Below, piece after piece: positions 41,101 to 52,400 of a DNA stretch of 64,000 bases. Position 1 is the stretch's first letter. The number at the start of each line of letters is the position of its first letter. The notes below the pieces were generated by a model. That model had not been told where the DNA came from and searched no databases. It worked only from the letters and a program-made list of their open reading frames with translations. The DNA comes from a virus, in the IMG/VR virus record IMGVR_UViG_3300044535_000472, positions 1 through 64,000 of that record; one strand, given 5' to 3'. The position numbers and the translations under genes are program-made.

Positions 41101-43426
41101 CTAAGTAACGCAAATTACCATTAAGCCTATTGTAAGCATTAACTTCATTTACTGCATTAGTATATCCACCTTGTGATAAGTATTTCTTATTATATATATT
41201 TGTATCACCGTTCAGCTTCATAAGATGTTTCTTAAACTGAGCAGGTGTTAAATCATATATGTTTTTGTTATACTGTGGAGTCTCACTTGTAATGTCTGTA
41301 ACAGCATCATTGCTAAATGCAACTAGGTATTGACTATCCGAAAACATTGTATAGTCAAGTCCCTTATAGCCTCTATCTTTAAGAAAGTTAAAGAAGTTAT
41401 TTTGAATAGCTAATCCTTCTGGAGAATTATCAAGTATATTAAAATCAGTTCCAGTTTGTTTTGCAAACTCAGACCTAAGAGGTCTATATTCTTTACTATC
41501 TCCTTCTAAAAAACCTTTTGTATCTACATTTACTTGTCTTACGTTTTTACCGTAGTTCTTTGCCTCTGCTTTATCAACAGTAAAATAATTAATTTCTCTA
41601 TTATCTAGAGTATCGTATCCTTGATATACAGCTTTAATGTCATCATTTGTTTCTTCAGTTTCTTGTATGATATCATCTATAAAAGAAAAGTATCTAAAAC
41701 CAGGAGCATTAAATTTATAAATGTCTTTCTTAAATGGGGCAAAGTAAATTAAGTCCATGATATCTTTACCACGGCCCATATTTATTTTTGCTTCAAAGAT
41801 TTGTTTCCAATCTTTCCAGTAGTTATCAAATATCTCTGGATAGTTACCTTGTGCAGTTCTTAAAAAGAAATCTAGTACATATCTTTTAGGTCTTGTTTCA
41901 CCGGTTTCCTCATCAATTTCAAATGCTGTAGGATGTTCAATGTACCCAGTAATTGTAACACTTTCACCTTTTTTATGGTCACGTCCTATGAATGCAGTTT
42001 GGAATGTCCATGAAGGAAATACTTCTTTTAGATTTTTATACCAAGATTGACCTTCTAAAAATGGTATGATCTCTTTATTAAATTTATTACGACCTAAAGC
42101 TGAGCCAACACTTGATTTACGTTGCATGTAACTCAGACCTTTAGTTTGAATCCAATCTAAAAACTCCTGAGCATTTGCCTCTTTCATGAAATGTTCAAGT
42201 GTAATAACACCATCAATATCATGCAGGTCTTCACTAAAGCTTCTGTATGTAGCTCCATATCTTCTCAATACTTGAGAGCCAGATAGTTTATAAGCTTTAC
42301 CCTCAGGGTCTAATGAGTTAAATAGTTTTTGCAACACATCTGCTGCAAAAGGATCTGCAGATAATGTAGTGTAATAGTTTTTTTGCTCTAGTAGATTACC
42401 TTTTTTATCATAGAGCATCCCATCGCGGACCTCTATACCACGCATCCACTTTTTGAAATCCTTCTCATAGATATCATCTACTAAGTCAAAAAGTAAATCA
42501 TTAAGCTTTTCAGCATTGTACTTAGTAAAAGGTTTACCATGTATTGCTTTATGTACAAAGTTATATATGGCAGCTAAAGCTGTTTTAAGAACTGTTACTG
42601 CATATGGGCTTTTGAAACCTTTTTTCTCAAAGAAAGATTTATCAATATCTGGATTTTCAAAGTCTATCTTTTCACGTTGATCAGGTCTATAAGCAAGTAA
42701 GCCATCTGTAATAAACTCAATAATAACTTGTTTGTGAGCCCAAGCGTTTTTTGGCGCATCCTTGCTTTCTGAAAACTCATCAACAGTTTCTTCAATAACA
42801 TCTAAGTCAGCATTTTGTATACTTTTTGTTTTACTTAGTGCATCGTACTTATCGTATAACTCATCATACTTATTCCAAAGTTTAATGTTAAACCATAAGT
42901 CTTTTGAAATCTTAGATTTTCTACCTAAGAAAGAATATGCAATGTTAGCAGTTTGCTTAGCTAGTCCTCTATCGGAAAGATTTTTTGGTATTGCTAGGAG
43001 TTTTTGAAGCATATCAAATGCAGCAACGGGAGGACCTAATTCTCCTTTATCCCATCTTCCGGCAGAGTTCATTTGTTCTGCTAGGCCTGTCCACTCTTGA
43101 CTACCTTCTTCAATGATATCAATACGTAATGCTCTTATAAAGTCATATAGTGAATCTCTAAATTGCTTTTGTTGACCCTCAAATTTTTGGTAAGACTTAA
43201 GATTACCTTTAAAGTTTCTTACTTTAAACTTTTTAAGATCATAGCGTTTAGCTTCATAAAAATCTCTACGCTCTGGATAAGCTTCTTGTAAAGTATCTAA
43301 AATAGCAAAAGGGTCTATTAAAGAACCTTTATCTTCTGTAAGTAGTAAATAATTACTTACGTCGTAGTCCCCTAACAATCTTCTTGCTGCTTCTAATGAA
43401 GGATTAAAAACTTGACAACTAGCCAT
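35198..43426 (-). CDS. Giant multidomain protein with ART-like and zincin motifs, 2,742 aa
   Basis: Probably an injected virion protein. An ADP-ribosyltransferase-like segment (about residues 595-712) has Y601-Q-G-Y, then Y-F-T-V-D-K-A-E-A-K-N-Y-G, G-Y-K-G-L-D-Y and Y-L-V-A-F-S-N, a pattern of the ART domains in phage polyvalent proteins. A zincin motif H926-E-F-A-H930 follows. The rest is long helical and coiled-coil sequence with a more hydrophobic C-terminal quarter (G-Y-M-K-S-V-W-L-G). It sits three bases after the RNA polymerase gene. Domain calls rest on motifs, and the key ART Glu is not identified. Confidence 0.7.
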   Translation of the reverse strand: MASCQVFNPSLEAARRLLGDYDVSNYLLLTEDKGSLIDPFAILDTLQEAYPERRDFYEAKRYDLKKFKVRNFKGNLKSYQKFEGQQKQFRDSLYDFIRALRIDIIEEGSQEWTGLAEQMNSAGRWDKGELGPPVAAFDMLQKLLAIPKNLSDRGLAKQTANIAYSFLGRKSKISKDLWFNIKLWNKYDELYDKYDALSKTKSIQNADLDVIEETVDEFSESKDAPKNAWAHKQVIIEFITDGLLAYRPDQREKIDFENPDIDKSFFEKKGFKSPYAVTVLKTALAAIYNFVHKAIHGKPFTKYNAEKLNDLLFDLVDDIYEKDFKKWMRGIEVRDGMLYDKKGNLLEQKNYYTTLSADPFAADVLQKLFNSLDPEGKAYKLSGSQVLRRYGATYRSFSEDLHDIDGVITLEHFMKEANAQEFLDWIQTKGLSYMQRKSSVGSALGRNKFNKEIIPFLEGQSWYKNLKEVFPSWTFQTAFIGRDHKKGESVTITGYIEHPTAFEIDEETGETRPKRYVLDFFLRTAQGNYPEIFDNYWKDWKQIFEAKINMGRGKDIMDLIYFAPFKKDIYKFNAPGFRYFSFIDDIIQETEETNDDIKAVYQGYDTLDNREINYFTVDKAEAKNYGKNVRQVNVDTKGFLEGDSKEYRPLRSEFAKQTGTDFNILDNSPEGLAIQNNFFNFLKDRGYKGLDYTMFSDSQYLVAFSNDAVTDITSETPQYNKNIYDLTPAQFKKHLMKLNGDTNIYNKKYLSQGGYTNAVNEVNAYNRLNGNLRYLDVVKEENDLRNGPQKYYIKVFKTPLPIQPNSPNSQESGIDRAWFIREIEAIDDLLGLTRSEEDAAIDDLLTDTLTQEQAEHVQAMQVVKNLAASMNMTNVFGEPEVEFISVNDAIELTKNTKAPYNNEPAFVYNGKVYVVDGALSTKTLFHEFAHPFVKYLAKENPELFQKLAKKAWSELGKLGLQENFLKQYPELEGDPQGFSEEIIVHVLTMAGQAQLSNTPMPNSFSEMVSNILYQIKKFFRKLFGAGPKLSDLGVNTSFMDLANEMLSEKFNIDTSIATKESIEDNRVQYAKEINDFIKELDNAVDDETAKKTHAQLKKNIDAMYKLFSDQLRATTKDEYQELALLLTNDDSRDLAYITSTLSSYESNRVRHIKDLVEENRKLAIAFVNSLQQTYMIADKITNRIEEIKKLGVTPDSIYRVKNLTDYLDSYIDLATKVIKDLEDLGITEKSELYSLVSDIRNASERGKRSALYIYGENLTDTLWEFVEPTAKKIDERWLKRKAFLENSPLATRRLLAVEEAAYNSIKLTKETFEKMVMGDIVNNGFASQMNSLFESYLVNQDPVIGAFAKYLRTNYMEMESKIHMHKVMFSSQVIPALKKAGINARNLISKADTFLMEDSIAEKHPDGNLYEFKVLKFLDEFVGYEWWDAQETFRLEKARLKYYSTLNDDDKKEYNNIRQEYNKMRRLYFNNKYKPEYYERQELFERDDIGAEAKRRLDIVNEKLQMWKDMKRQGFEIKDETEVRKLALREKRFLYSLVDEFGNLKEGEDKLIAERLREYRDLSSSFYESKPRPGVFLKALADYEQQLLLRPSIGGDRTSEEFLNEREAWLAKNTRKVPKKEYYEIQAALYESIKQLEAKKDPKIAEATAKVIKDELAKRNVSQDIIDQIESVGDLYAIINDIASINRDESGVVAASEITEEGMELIKSLQEVIAYTKENSGKINNLTEEENDFLLDYVERFALANVGIGQMPSQDEQDRAAELFEKQSYNGLTKDENKALATAYKTLRSISDKEPTAYYLDIYNNYISLIDKQFMIDDIGVNHIDETNADSYFLLDDVVDEIKSQNAQFAIWFDKNHIRVKKYDGKGGWSDAWQRVQVWSYNVPSDNRLFESTEIPNATHETDEKGNIIKETLFAAPNLEYYTFDVKPEFLTEEILPNTYDADGNVIPPNKDNKGNWLPKRLTQGAPDGRFINSRYAELRRTDKAMFDALEKYKEFYVGIQEGKDRSTKMYLELPRYTTDIAEDIGDALRNTKKSVFGKSNLKKPKVFSRWYDDVVRFFKPQAGSFEEGDTNFEESYEVEALSFFAKQNSKIPIEGRSNIEFNNVSRNFVKSTMRYMASLEKHQKLVELSPMAKAMREFYYEKDSKTGERIYVKNKLDSAGEIVTSEQQKRKGRVDKTIGWFKDTPRYASLDYLVAREFEGQKYGKGAGAVGLNNFFGGLFKIASFGYFSLDPSSALVNYYDALMELKIEGWAFKYTNPVSLQAGKLFGVHAMSTVTAEIYKTGPKSLVGQLIEIFDPGQDYQKRALDDGLSRNLAGDVVRLNFLTNTRKWFEMLATMQTMGALMHYKKVPRTIGTKTKYINYLDAWEIGPDKVIKLKDGIDPKYGINGSEFLKMKSRMQTVTSNINGAFGEFDQPRAAQWALYRIVSFIQKHLTRMLINHYGIKGNLFKGEGSGRYDWGNDDIHMGFFSAVTNYITKSVRTYGSGLVSPSREEGVYIMKTVRWITMLMAIGYMKSVWLGYNPDDDEEEALEEQARKKRKEDLKAKLRLATTGDERAMISYLKKRKEQREKEEKGIVELPTPDTWKKLYRRSGPLPILGAEVEADLYGGNEKETARFNSQEWLKLQALYITTRVGHDQEDWLAMSGYGLGNLMSIFNLKTGAALNPTLNRSVELINYIAADINDDRAGIYQQDSGPYPWEKAGDPKWYATLAGFFGLSGQFINPAGRQKQMETERKKLTVRD

Positions 43427-43429
43427 CTT

Positions 43430-46400
43430 TTAACATTTATTGAGTTCTTGTACTTTATTTAAGATATCTTCACGAGTTACTCGTATAAATTTTTTAGGTG
43501 CTACAACTTCATAGTTCTTATTCTTGTACCCAAATTCTTCGTAAAGCCTCTTAGACAAATATACGAAAGTTTTAGGGGCTTTTGCCCTCTTTTGGTTTAC
43601 ATTTTCACCATTAACATCAGCACCGATCATGTATTGCCCATAACCAGCAGCATTCCAAAAGATTTTATTATCATAGTCTTTAGCTGCTTTCTTAAGAGCT
43701 TGAATACTGTTTTCAATAGCTTTGATGTTTTCATCATAATTGTTATCAGTCATTTGCTGACTCACAACATCTTGATAGCCAAGCTTACTAGTTAAACCAA
43801 ATGAGTTTGTATTTTCTTGAGAAAGTGCAAATACTGAATCATTTGTCTCTAAAGGCTTAGCTGTTGGATTAGATGCGCCATTATATACAAACAGGTAGTT
43901 TGATCTATCACTAAGTAATTTGTTTATGGCTTGTTTAATATCTACATCTTTTTCTGCTTTACCTACTATGAAACTTGGACTTTGGTAGTTATCTCTAAAT
44001 GTTTGTACTGCACCAAATGATCCAGTAAGATCTGCAGCAGGGTTTCTAGAAGCTTTCCATAAAGGTTGATCTAGCGTATAGTTTCTAACCTTGTATCTAC
44101 TAGACGTATTCTTATATGAGTTAACAGTACTAAACTTGTTAAAGTAGCTATTAATTAAATTCCAAGTCATTAACTTATTGGTTTCCATATAGTTAATCAT
44201 GCTTTCTAAGATTGGAGTTAATCTTGTATCAGGCATAATCTGCCCTATACCATACTCACCTTTTGAGTTAAATCCTGTAGTAAACATTGTATATATAGGT
44301 AGGTTAGTGAAGAACTTTGAAATCTCCTGGGCCTCGCTTGAGGTCATGTTAGCAGTTTCAATTAAGTTAAATGGATCTGTTAGCTCAACTAAATCCTCAT
44401 GGAACCTGTTTATTCTATCTGCATCTAGCTTACCTGACTTAAATTTAATAACACGCTCTTTAGTCTTTGCTTCATCAGCTGTTAAAAAGTCCAATACTTT
44501 ATACTTCTGTACAAGGTCTGGGTACTTTTCTTTGATATCAAGAAGTCTTTTTGCGTATGATTTAGTAGGGCTCTTTAAAATATAGTATTGGTTAAATGTA
44601 TTATCCAACGCCATATCTCTCAAAGTGTTTTCATAAGCAAATGTTGTTGCTTTATTTTCCAACTCGCTTTCTTCAATCTCCTCAAACTTAGCTGCTATAA
44701 AGTCTTTTTTATACTGAATGTAATCACTTCTCTTAATGATATCAGATACTGGTATAGCATTTCTTAAATATTCACGCTCCATTACATATCTACCATATTC
44801 ACGTATGTTTTGAAACATGCCAGATCTAATGATACCAAATTCAAATGGAAGTTCTGGATTAGTGATGTTAATATTTTCCTTACCGCTATTAGCTTGTAAG
44901 CTTTCAAACTCTTCTACCAATTTTTGTTTGTCAAAGTACATCATTGGTATAGTAGTCTTGTCTTTTAACTTAACGTTTTTAACAAATACCGATACAGGAG
45001 ACTTAGTTGTTGGCTTAAGTTTTACTGATTTAGACGCAACTTGCAAACTCTTATAGTACTTAATAGAGTCAAGATCCAAATTACGCATGTAGTTTTGGAA
45101 CATAAACATTACTAAGTCATTTCTAAAGTTAGAAATAAATGCGTCTTGCTCACCAAATGTATCTGAGACTGCACTTTTAAACTTCTTATCGCTTAGTTTT
45201 TTAAGTAAGAAGTCATTTACTAATTTAGAATCTCTAATGGTAAATAGGTTCTTATATATATCTGACATGAATTCAGCTATACCAAAACTTGATATAGATG
45301 ATTCATCTAAGATTTTACTAATAACATCTTCACCAAATCTATCATCTTCACGTAGTTGATCAGCCTGATGTTGTCTTAAGTTAGTTTCAAATAAACTTGA
45401 TGCAACCTGCGTATCTAAATTAGTAGTACGCTTTACTGCAGTAATTACTTTAGACATATCTTCTATATCTAGGAAGTGTAATAACAATGCTAGTTGGTCA
45501 GTGTTTTCAAAATCAAGCTCATCTTGCAAGTGATCTTCAAAGTATTGTTGATTAAATACCTTATCCTTCAATGATCCAGCAATATCTGAAGCTGCATTCT
45601 TAATTGATTTTGAATAAAGTACAGTTTCACCATCATCATTTGTATCAGTATAAGCTAGCATTTCTGGGAAGTTCATAAGAACTTTTCTACGTGCTTCACT
45701 TCTAAAGAAGTTAGGGTTTGATAATTCAATACCTAGAGGACCTGCATAAGCAGACTTAGCTTTCTTAACCTCGTTAATGTATTGACGAATAATAGGTTGT
45801 GATACAAAGTAAGCAGCTTGTCTAATAGGTACACCAGCTTGAACCATTAATAGTAATGCTGGAGCTACAAAGTTGTTACCTTGAATATCAAAGATCCACG
45901 GATCTTTAGCAATATCTACCCAACCATTGATAAGCTGAGAAATAACATCTGATACCTTGTTTACACCATCTGCATCATATAAGTTACTCAATGATATGGC
46001 AGCACCATCTGGAGTTAATAAAGTATTGTGAGGCAAATAAATAGTTTGCTCTTTTTTAATTGGGTCGCCTTTTTCATCTTCTCCAATTATATATTTAGGT
46101 TGAAGATACGCGCCAACGGTATTAAAGATTACGCTATAGGTATTGTCTACGGCACCTTGACCTAGAGTTCTCTTACCGATACTATTAGAACCATGCTTAT
46201 AGATGTTATATTCTATTTCAAATATTCTTGTACCCTTAATTTCTTTACCTCTTTCAGTAAATACATTTTGTAAAGAGTCATATGGTCTTACCTTAGAAGC
46301 AAGCTCTTGGGCAATTGGTAATACAATATCAGTTGCGTTAGGTGTAATAAGATCTACATAGTTACTCTCTAAAGAAAGTATATCCATAATGTCTGTGATA

Positions 46401-49400
46401 ACATCATTTTGGAAATCCTCTGCTATAGATACTGAGCCATCTTCATTTTTGGTAAGCTTATACATTAAAGTAGTAAGCTTATCAATGTCAAAGTCACCTC
46501 CTGACTTAGCTACAATCTCGGCAGGAAGTACAATTTGGTTACTACCTTCTGGTAAGAACTCATATACTTCCATAAACTCCATAGAGTTAAGACCTTGCAC
46601 AGGAATACGCACACCAGCTAAAGAAACAAGCTTGCGATTATTATCTTCATTTAACCAGCTTTCATCTTTAAGAAGTTGGTTAAGAGCTTGAAGACGAGTA
46701 AGTGACTGCCCTTTTCTTGCAGCATCCTCAATCATCTCAGTAACCTTTGGTAAGTCTAAAAGCTTTTTATATTCTCCTTGAATACCAATCTTAATTTTCA
46801 TGGCCATTGTCTTACCATCTTTTTTTCTATAGAATGGTAAGTCATTAGTACCTAATACTTCTAGACGCTCCTTAGAGTCTTTGTTAGCATTAAAGAAATC
46901 ACGGTTAGTATAACCAGCACCTGATACTTGAACAAGAGCCTCTCCCGTAACCTTTTGCTTAATAAGTTTCTTATTAATAATAGATACAAGAACCTTTTCA
47001 ATTTCAGCCGCTGCTAGAGATACGTCTAGAGAAGATTTTAATTTACCTTCTTTATTAAGCTTAACAAAATCTAAATGGTGTTCAGCAAGTTCTCGCTTAG
47101 TTAATTGACTTTCTATATAAGCAAATAACTTATCTAAAGGTCCTGTTGGTTTACCATTTTCATATGTCCAACCTATTTCATCTAATAACTCTTGTTTCTT
47201 TTGAGCCATAAGATTTTCAAGGTTACCTTGAAAACGTTTAATTAAACTATAGTTTTTAGATTCTCTACGCTTAGCTCTATCATCTCCAATTTTACTCCAG
47301 TTAGCAATCCTAACTTCTTTAGGCATATCTGGTTCAAAGTCTGTAGGTACACCATTCTCCATTAGTCCAGACTCAATAAGTTTACGTAATTGAGTAGGGA
47401 ATGTAGTTTTATTCTTATACTTAGGTGCAATCTCTAACTGCTTCTTGAAGTACTTTAAGAATATATCGTTAGGAGTAAACATGTATCCGTCTTCTGTAAA
47501 TGCCAACTCACGGTTAGTAGCATCTTCCGAATTTTTATAAAACTTATCTGGTTTACCATTAGGTGTAATAGTAGCAATCTTAGATCCTGATCCGAATAAA
47601 GCATAGTCGACCTTTTGCTCAACCATCTTATTATGAAGCTTTTCAAGATCGGAGCCTTCAATAGTAGATGGAATTAATGGTACCAATGAGAATTTATGGA
47701 ATGCTGTAAGTGGTAAACCATTTGTTGCAAGTGGTCCCCAGTATTGCATCTTAAGTACAGGGAAGAATTCTTTAATCTTAGTTTGATCAATATTCTTCTT
47801 AGCCAATACATCTCTATATAATAACTCTTGTGTATCTGACCATGCACCCATCATAATGCTAAGTGCCTTATAACCATCAAAAGTTATCCAGCCTTGAGCA
47901 TCCCCTTCTTTCATTTCACGGTATGGCTTAGCACGTTCTTTAACAATTTTTTCAACGTCCTCGTCTGTTAACTTACCATTTTTATAGCCAGGTGAATTTT
48001 TGATAGAAGTTCTAATGTCATCTTCAATGGCAGCGTAGTATAATGATTTTGTTTCAACATCTTCTAATACTGCACTTCTAAATTGTTCACCATAAGACTT
48101 CTCTACACTTTGACCTGTATACCAGCTACTTGAACGATAGCTAGCTTTATCAGGGGCAAATACAACATTATTTAAATAGCGTAACATTGCAGGGTCGGTT
48201 CTTGGAATAATACCACCGCTATTAATACCGGCGTTACGTTTTTGGAACTCCTCCTTAGCCATGTTATATAAAGCTGGATCACCATGATAAAGCAATACAG
48301 TTTCTACATTATGTATAAAGCTATTATAAACATGCGTTTTAATAGCAATATTTCTAGTTTGATTTCTAGTTAATTTTTTAGCTTTAGTATCATTACCAGC
48401 ATAGAGTTCTTGAATTTTATTGTGCATGGTATCATCCATGTATTCAGCTTCTACTAGCTTTTCAGTAAATTCATTTATCTTATTTGCAAAGTATACTTTT
48501 ATAACATCATCTGCTATTCTCTTTTTAAGATCGCTTGACTCTGGTAAATCTAAATAATCACGTAATCTACCACCATATTCAGCTGGGATACTCTTTAACT
48601 CTTCCTGTAACTCAGGTCTTATCATGTCTGAGAATATCACAAACTTTTCACCCTCTACACCATAAGTAGATTTACCTACTGGTATCATACGCTCTGGAGC
48701 ATTTGCAGGTAAAGCTTTTACCCTATTGATACGATCAAGCTCGGCCTCTAAATATCCCAGTAAGATATTAAATGCTGCAGCTTCACCATTAGTACCAAGA
48801 GCAAATTCTCTAGGGTTTACATAATACTTTCTATTAGATAAGTGATATACAAGTATTGTAGATTTATCTGCAGGAGTAGTTCCCATAGGTAAACCGTGGA
48901 TAACGCTTACGTGAAAGTCTGTAAGACGCTTTGTAAATTCATCTGAGTCTGATGCTGCAATACCATTACTTGGTTCACCATTAACTGTAAATGAAACACC
49001 AGCTAAGTTATTGATATCAATGGTAATCTTTTCATTAGATCCAACCTCTTCTTTAATACCACGCTTAGGCCCATTGGCCTTAGACATGTCAAACAACTCA
49101 TGAATTGTTACAAGACGTTTTCTTCTAGGATCTGGGTCATTACTTACAAAAGGATTGCGTAGTGCAGATAAGTGACTCATCTCAGGTTTTGCAATAAGAG
49201 TATTAAAATCAGGTGCCTCCTGTAATTCTCTAATCATTTGAGTAATGGTATTGTTTTCCATAAACTCATACTGCGCATCACCTGCTGCATTTAATACCAT
49301 GAAGTCTGAATAATCATCGGTATATGTAGCTTGAATCTTTTGCAAAGAGTTGTAGAATCCGCGTAAACCTTTTAGAACATCACCATCTTGTCTAACCTTT

Positions 49401-52400
49401 TTAGTAGGATTAATTAAATCATCAATTTTTCTTACTACAATTATACTCTTTGGCTTATTCTCAGCAATCATTTTATCATTATGAAGCTTAATAGCTTCAA
49501 TACGATCAAACATTACTTTAGCTGGATTTGGAATCATTTTATTTAATGCCGCAATAATCTTAGACTTATTGTCAAAGTATATTCCTACATCTTGTAAAAA
49601 TTTAAGTCTGTTAAGACTATTATACTGTGATGCATAGTCATTATATATAGCATCAATGTCTAGGAAGTTATTGCCATTAATATCAGGTTTGATATACTTA
49701 GTTGTAGTTGTTTTAAACCTGTCATTCCAGTCACGCCCTACCTTAGCATCTGCCGTTGAAGCACCCCCTACTTTAGCACTATACTCAAACTCGGTTTTAA
49801 TAATATTACCCTCTGCATCTCTTTCAAGAACATTAGTTGTTCTATCAATAACTAAAGCAACAAGTGGAACACGAGTTTTATTAAATGCATCATTAAATTG
49901 TGTCCATAAGTTTTGGGCATTAGCCGTCATTTGCGTATCAGGATTGCCAAGTTTAATTAGCAATTCTTGTATAAATGGATAGTCTTCTTTTGAATCCTGT
50001 AAACGACTATACATTTCTTGTGGACTATTAGCACCTTGTAGTATTCTAGTAATACGGTTCCAAGCAATACCAAAATCCATTAGTGTATTAAAGCCTAAGT
50101 TGTTTAGAGCTTTATCACCATTAGACTCTAAAGCATGTAAACTTTTAATTAAATAGATAACACTTTCATTAGCAAGATCTAATAATGAAGCTTCATTACC
50201 TCTTCTGTCATGACCATCTCTACTTTTGAATTCACCAGTGTCTTCAAATAATAGTACTGCTTTTTCCGATGCTGTAACAAAATCTGAGAAGCGAGATTTC
50301 TTATTGTAATACGCAATAATACCTTTATCACTTTCAGTATCCCAGTTATCTGTTGCCCATACTAAAGCATCTTGTTGATTTAAAAGTCTTTGCTTTTCAC
50401 TATCTGTTGTAGCATTTGCTATTTGAATATCTAGTGCTTCAATAGCTTCTTCTATTTTAGTCTTAGCATATTGTAATGCTGCTTCTCTACCTTTTGGTAT
50501 GGCTAGGAGAGCCGTTGTGTAATATGCTTTATCGCCGGAACCATCTTCGGTTACACCAATTCTTAGGTTAACAAAGTCAGATACTAATGAGTCTAAGGTA
50601 TCTACTATTTCCATAGAGTTACGCATAGTAAGCAATGGTGTGCTATAGTCTTCATTTATAGCCTCAGCACCCTTATTCATTACTTGCTGTCTAATCTCTG
50701 CAGGTAAGTTTTGCTCAGAGTAGCTATACTCAGTTAATCTTCCAAACTGTAGCTTATTATAAATATCATTAGCATAAGTCAACGCTTCTTGGTTTAAAAC
50801 CATGTCGTTGTAACTCTGTACTCCAAATAACTCAAGGAAGAAATCAAGAATTTTCCTAAAGATACTACGCTGTGTAACATCTTTAATTTCCATTTTACCA
50901 CCAGACAACATATAAGCTCTAAACTCTTCAGCTAGGAACTCTTCAAGTTCAAGGTCACTTGCTTTAGCAAAGTCTCTATATACACCTTTGTAAGTTCTGA
51001 AGTTACCGCTACGCTTTCTAGTTTTTTCATAAAGCTCTTGTCTTTGAGCATCAGTCATAAACATGCGGGTAAACCCGTGCCATGCTTCGTGGTATAAGTC
51101 TGAGTAATTAGCACCTTCAAAAAGTATAATAGCATTTTGATACCACTTTGCAACTGATGTTGGGTCATAAGTATTAACCTCATTCATTAAGTTTTCAAGT
51201 GGAAACTTATCTTTAAATATGCTATTATCAAACCACTTCTTAGCTTCTTCAAGCTTAGCTTTTAATTCATTTGGGCTAAGTTGTGCAATGTCAAAACGTA
51301 AACCAAATTGTCTAACAAAATCTCTAGCTTGTTTTTTATTTCTAGAAAGCCCTTGGAATTCGTCATCCTCAAGGCTATCATTCTTAACAATCTCATTTAT
51401 AACTTCCCAAGCTGATGGCTTAGGTGCTTCCTCAACTTTTTCTGCTGGAGCTTTTTTACCTTTTTCTTTAGCAGCTGGTTTAGTAGTAGCAGACTTCTTA
51501 CCCTTATTTGTTTTAGTAGGTGCAGCCGCTTTTTTTCTTTCGTAGTTTAAGATCTTTTCAAAGTTTTCATCACTAGGATCAAACTTAATATGACCGTTAA
51601 GCCCTACTATTTGATTGTCTTTATTAAGTGGTATATTAATAAAGAAGTTATCTTTAATGTAATCTACATAGTTAACTTCATTCTTTGTCTTAATCCACTC
51701 GCCGTCCTTTTCGTTAATGTTAAAGTTATCAAATAGACCATTAATATCACCAAGTACATCTGACTTAATGTGAAGACGTCTTTTATATACTTTAAAATAG
51801 CCAGTACCCTTATCTCTTTTTCTTGCTATAGGATCTTCAACTATAGTATTTTCATCTAGCTTATCTTCATAAGCTTTATCAATTTGTTTATTTATAACAG
51901 TTTTACCATCTAGAAATCCTGATTTTAATTCTTTTTCAGTAACCTCAGTTCCTGATACATAAAACTTTTCAAAAAGGTGTTTGTATATAGCATCTTCTGC
52001 CTCAGCTTCTTTTTGTGCGTCAATGCTTTTTCCAGACAATTTTAATACCCGACCAAGACCTTTAACATAGTTGAACTCAATACCTGATTCAGGTAAGTAT
52101 ATATATTCAGATAGGTATTTGTTTTTTTCATCTACCGTAAGCTCTCGCTTTTCACCTAAGTCGTTTATTTCAAATACAGGTCTGGCAATTAATCGAGCAA
52201 GCTTTCTAGCTATATCACTAGACATTCCTCTACTAATAATAGGAATAGCACCAGTTACACCATTAATATAAAATACCTGGTTAGTTTTAGTTTGACCAGA
52301 TGCTCTATAATTTTTTTCAGGTACGATAACTGGCTTAAATACTTGATTGATAAAGTTGACTTTACTAATTGGAGTAAGTAAGTTATAGTCAACATACATT

